Position numbers and translations under genes: made by a program. This document shows, piece after piece, positions 13,475 to 13,596 of a stretch of DNA of 13,596 nucleotides; the stretch's first letter is position 1; every line of letters begins with the position of its first letter. Source of the stretch: Spirosoma fluviale (lineage in GTDB: Bacteria > Bacteroidota > Bacteroidia > Cytophagales > Spirosomataceae). Location: positions 1 to 13,596 of the forward strand of contig CAMDSI010000040.1 in assembly GCA_945906915.1 (NCBI GenBank), in the 5' to 3' direction. Below the pieces are notes generated by a model. It had not been told where the DNA came from and made no database searches. It worked only from the letters and a program-made list of their open reading frames with translations.

Positions 13475-13596
13475 CTTTTAATTGCCTCGCATTTTTCGAT
13501 GTCTGCTCTACTAACTCTTCAAGAGACACTTCGTATAAGTCAGCTAGTTTTTGTGCGAGTATTGGTATGTATTTAGGCGAATTTGGTTTTACTCGA
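13458..13596 (-). CDS. TatD-family metal-dependent hydrolase, C-terminal fragment
   Basis: An open - strand frame enters from the right edge and ends at a TAA (13458-13460), giving the last 45 residues of a protein cut by the window. The sequence contains KPNSPKYIPILAQKLADLY and EELVEQTSKNARQL. This matches the end of TatD-family DNases, where an N-E/S-P segment precedes a helix and the closing T-x-N-A-x-x-L/F stretch. Family members are metal-dependent 3'-5' exonucleases or related phosphoesterases. The metal ligands lie outside the window, so activity cannot be judged. Its end overlaps the ABC gene by 17 nt. Confidence 0.75.
   Translation of the reverse strand, partial: RVKPNSPKYIPILAQKLADLYEVSLEELVEQTSKNARQLKAISGY

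Overview
The window looks like chromosomal DNA from an AT-rich member of the Bacteroidota, probably a Cytophagales/Spirosomataceae-type freshwater or soil bacterium. This rests on four things: the clade-typical gene order DUF151 nuclease - ftsX - DUF3098 - uppP - truB - ribF; Bacteroidota-type promoter boxes (TAnnTTTG with an upstream TTTG/TTTC); the absence of clear Shine-Dalgarno sequences at the starts; and tRNA genes without an encoded CCA. The genus is inference. I see no phage, insertion sequence, CRISPR array or toxin-antitoxin pair. Most of the window is housekeeping.

Layout, left to right. Positions 1-421 hold a tRNA cluster (Ser-GCT, Pro-TGG, Arg-TCT) with a promoter and two hairpin/T-tract structures. 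A fused chorismate mutase/prephenate dehydratase (pheA) follows on + and meets the next block tail to tail. Positions 1547-7286 are one long - strand run: etfB-etfA (electron transfer flavoprotein), then DUF151 nuclease, ftsX, DUF3098, uppP, truB and ribF, tightly coupled by overlaps of 1-17 nt. A small TPR protein diverges from etfB and abuts parE (topoisomerase IV subunit B, - strand). Next comes a structured 266-nt intergenic region, a MacB/FtsX-type permease on +, and tRNA-Leu(CAA) with promoter and terminator. A xylulokinase (- strand) diverges from an orphan ABC ATPase (+). The window ends with the C-terminus of a TatD-family hydrolase (- strand).

How the genes relate. The ftsX-DUF3098-uppP segment is about envelope and division: an FtsEX-type signal to peptidoglycan hydrolases, and undecaprenyl pyrophosphate recycling for wall synthesis. 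It is co-transcribed with truB (tRNA pseudouridine) and ribF (FMN/FAD synthesis). FAD made by RibF is the cofactor of the upstream-encoded EtfAB, but that pairing may be accidental.

The most unusual element is not a gene. Positions 9670-9797, ending 2 nt before the permease start codon, are a row of six different small perfect hairpins separated by a recurring AGTC linker (TTAGTC, TGAGTC). The stem sequences differ but stay self-complementary while the linkers are kept. I do not recognise it as a named repeat family.
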